Positions 4,398 to 5,322 of a stretch of 5,322 nucleotides of DNA are shown piece after piece. The DNA is from JAHCHG01 sp038251885 (GTDB lineage: Bacteria > Acidobacteriota > Blastocatellia > Pyrinomonadales > Pyrinomonadaceae), in the NCBI GenBank assembly GCA_038251885.1, contig JBBSAX010000299.1, forward strand, positions 1 through 5,322, given 5' to 3'. How positions within the stretch are numbered: the first letter of the stretch is position 1; each line of letters starts with the position of its first letter. The notes beneath the pieces are model-generated. The model was not told the DNA's origin. It searched no databases and worked only from the letters and a program-made list of their open reading frames with translations. The position numbers and the translations under genes are program-made.

Positions 4398-5322
4398 CTA
4401 AATCAAATATTTTGCCCCGATTTTGTTGAATTCAATAATTTGTGTTTCAATCCAATTTTCATCTTTGCCTAGTTCTTTCGCCATAATTTCAGCTACTTCG
4501 GGCGCAGATTTTATCGCCGCTTTTGCGTCTAAAAATAAAATCCTTGTGCGCCGCGCCAACATATCTTCAACGGAACGCGCCATCTCGAATCTGACAGCAT
4601 AAACAATTTCGGCTTTCTGATATTCAAAATCTTTGTGAATTTTTTCGGCTAGATCGGGAGTTTCTGCAATCAGTTTTTTAATAAACTCGTTTTTATCATT
4701 CTTAATTTCTAAACTTTTCGTAATGCAATTATTTCCCGGCAAATCCGCGAGTTTTATCGCTTGATTTACCGCATCTTCCGCCATACGGCGATATGTCGTC
4801 CATTTTCCGCCCGTGATCGTCAGCAGATTTGCATCGTCAATTTCAATCGTGTGATCGCGCGAAAGTGCGGCGGTATTTTTTGTCTCGGAGGATTTTACGA
4901 GCGGACGAATTCCGACGAAAACGCTTAAAATATCTTCGCGCGTCGGCGATTTTGTTAGATAATTTTTCGCCGTTTCCAAGATAAATTCAATTTCTTTTTC
5001 AAAGGCTTCAGGCTCTAATTTCACATTTTTAATCGGCGTATCAGTCGTGCCGACGAGCGTTTTGTTGTGAAAGGGAATTGCAAATAAAACTCTGCCGTCG
5101 CTCGTTTTCGGAATCATTATCGCATCGTCGCTGTTTAAAAAAGACTTGTCGAAAATGAGATGAATTCCTTGACTCGGCGCGATTATTTTTTCAGATTTTT
5201 CGTCGGAAAATTTGCGAATCGAATCGCAAAACGCACCCGTTGCATTGATAACAACTCTTGTTTTTGCTTGAAAAATTTCGCCTGATTCTGTATCGGTAAA
5301 ATTTACGGCGGAAATTTTACTA
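4398..5322 (-). CDS. glpD: Glycerol-3-phosphate dehydrogenase (FAD-dependent, aerobic), C-terminal part
   Basis: This enzyme oxidises sn-glycerol-3-phosphate to dihydroxyacetone phosphate at the inner face of the membrane, passing electrons through FAD to quinone. The reading frame stays open to the right edge, upstream of the internal Met at 5117, so that Met is not the start; 307 codons are visible from 5321 to the TAG at 4398-4400. Numbering from the window edge, INATGA (25-30), PSQGIHL (49-55), GTTDTP (91-96), FVGIRPLV (135-142), SRDHTI (154-159) and ITGGKWTTYR (169-178) are the hallmark segments of the FAD/substrate domain. YAVRFEMA (241-248) and ARRTR (256-260) belong to the C-terminal DAO_C domain. 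The N-terminal GxGxxG FAD loop is outside the window. The linker between the two domains (~197-235) looks shorter than in E. coli-type GlpD, lacking the usual HGY-like stretch. No frameshift is seen. The family is usually 500-570 residues. Confidence 0.95.
   Translation of the reverse strand, partial: SKISAVNFTDTESGEIFQAKTRVVINATGAFCDSIRKFSDEKSEKIIAPSQGIHLIFDKSFLNSDDAIMIPKTSDGRVLFAIPFHNKTLVGTTDTPIKNVKLEPEAFEKEIEFILETAKNYLTKSPTREDILSVFVGIRPLVKSSETKNTAALSRDHTIEIDDANLLTITGGKWTTYRRMAEDAVNQAIKLADLPGNNCITKSLEIKNDKNEFIKKLIAETPDLAEKIHKDFEYQKAEIVYAVRFEMARSVEDMLARRTRILFLDAKAAIKSAPEVAEIMAKELGKDENWIETQIIEFNKIGAKYLI

Noticed and set aside
4403..4413. CAAA-TAT-TTTG inverted repeat as a terminator between the HAD gene and glpD
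   Set aside because: A 4-bp AT-rich stem with no GC core or T-tract cannot act as an intrinsic terminator.
1..5322. A novel defence, mobile or biosynthetic system
   Set aside because: Every gene belongs to a known family, most are housekeeping, and there are no direct repeats, integrase/transposase signatures, tRNA attachment sites or marked shifts in base composition.

Overview
This is an ordinary chromosomal segment of a free-living bacterium. It carries six protein genes, all recognisable at least to family level, packed closely together. I found no mobile element, CRISPR array, tRNA or rRNA gene, phage gene or defence system, and no sign of a new multi-gene system. The DNA is moderately AT-rich by eye. 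The style of SerS, GlpD and the DUF1905/YdeI-like protein resembles what I remember from Acidobacteriota, especially Blastocatellia/Pyrinomonadaceae. That placement is an impression and was not tested by search.

Left part (1-2718, all minus strand). serS (seryl-tRNA synthetase) starts at 1091 and runs off the left edge, so its C-terminal end is missing. A 104-bp gap (1092-1195) separates it from a two-gene unit: a DUF1905/YdeI-like protein (2718-2263) followed 8 bp later by an exported alpha/beta hydrolase (2254-1196). The unit ends in a strong intrinsic terminator hairpin. A good sigma70-type promoter for serS appears to begin inside that hairpin, so termination of one unit and initiation of the next share bases.

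Middle (2719-4389). A 95-bp divergent intergenic region holds a likely promoter for the minus-strand unit and a weaker candidate for the plus-strand unit, with overlapping -10 boxes. The plus-strand unit is galU (UTP-glucose-1-phosphate uridylyltransferase), followed after 4 bp by a HAD-superfamily phosphatase whose Shine-Dalgarno-like sequence directly abuts its start codon.

Right part (4398-5322, minus strand). This is the C-terminal ~307 residues of glpD (aerobic FAD-dependent glycerol-3-phosphate dehydrogenase). It converges on the HAD gene with only 8 bp between stop codons, and its N-terminus lies beyond the right edge.

The genes cover translation (serS), nucleotide-sugar supply for envelope polysaccharide (galU), glycerol/phospholipid carbon metabolism (glpD), a small-molecule phosphatase (HAD) and an exported esterase-like enzyme. 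Nothing ties them into one pathway. There is no gene-free stretch longer than 104 bp. The items most worth a second look are the terminator/promoter overlap upstream of serS, the possible alternative fold there, and the pairing of an exported hydrolase with a DUF1905 protein.
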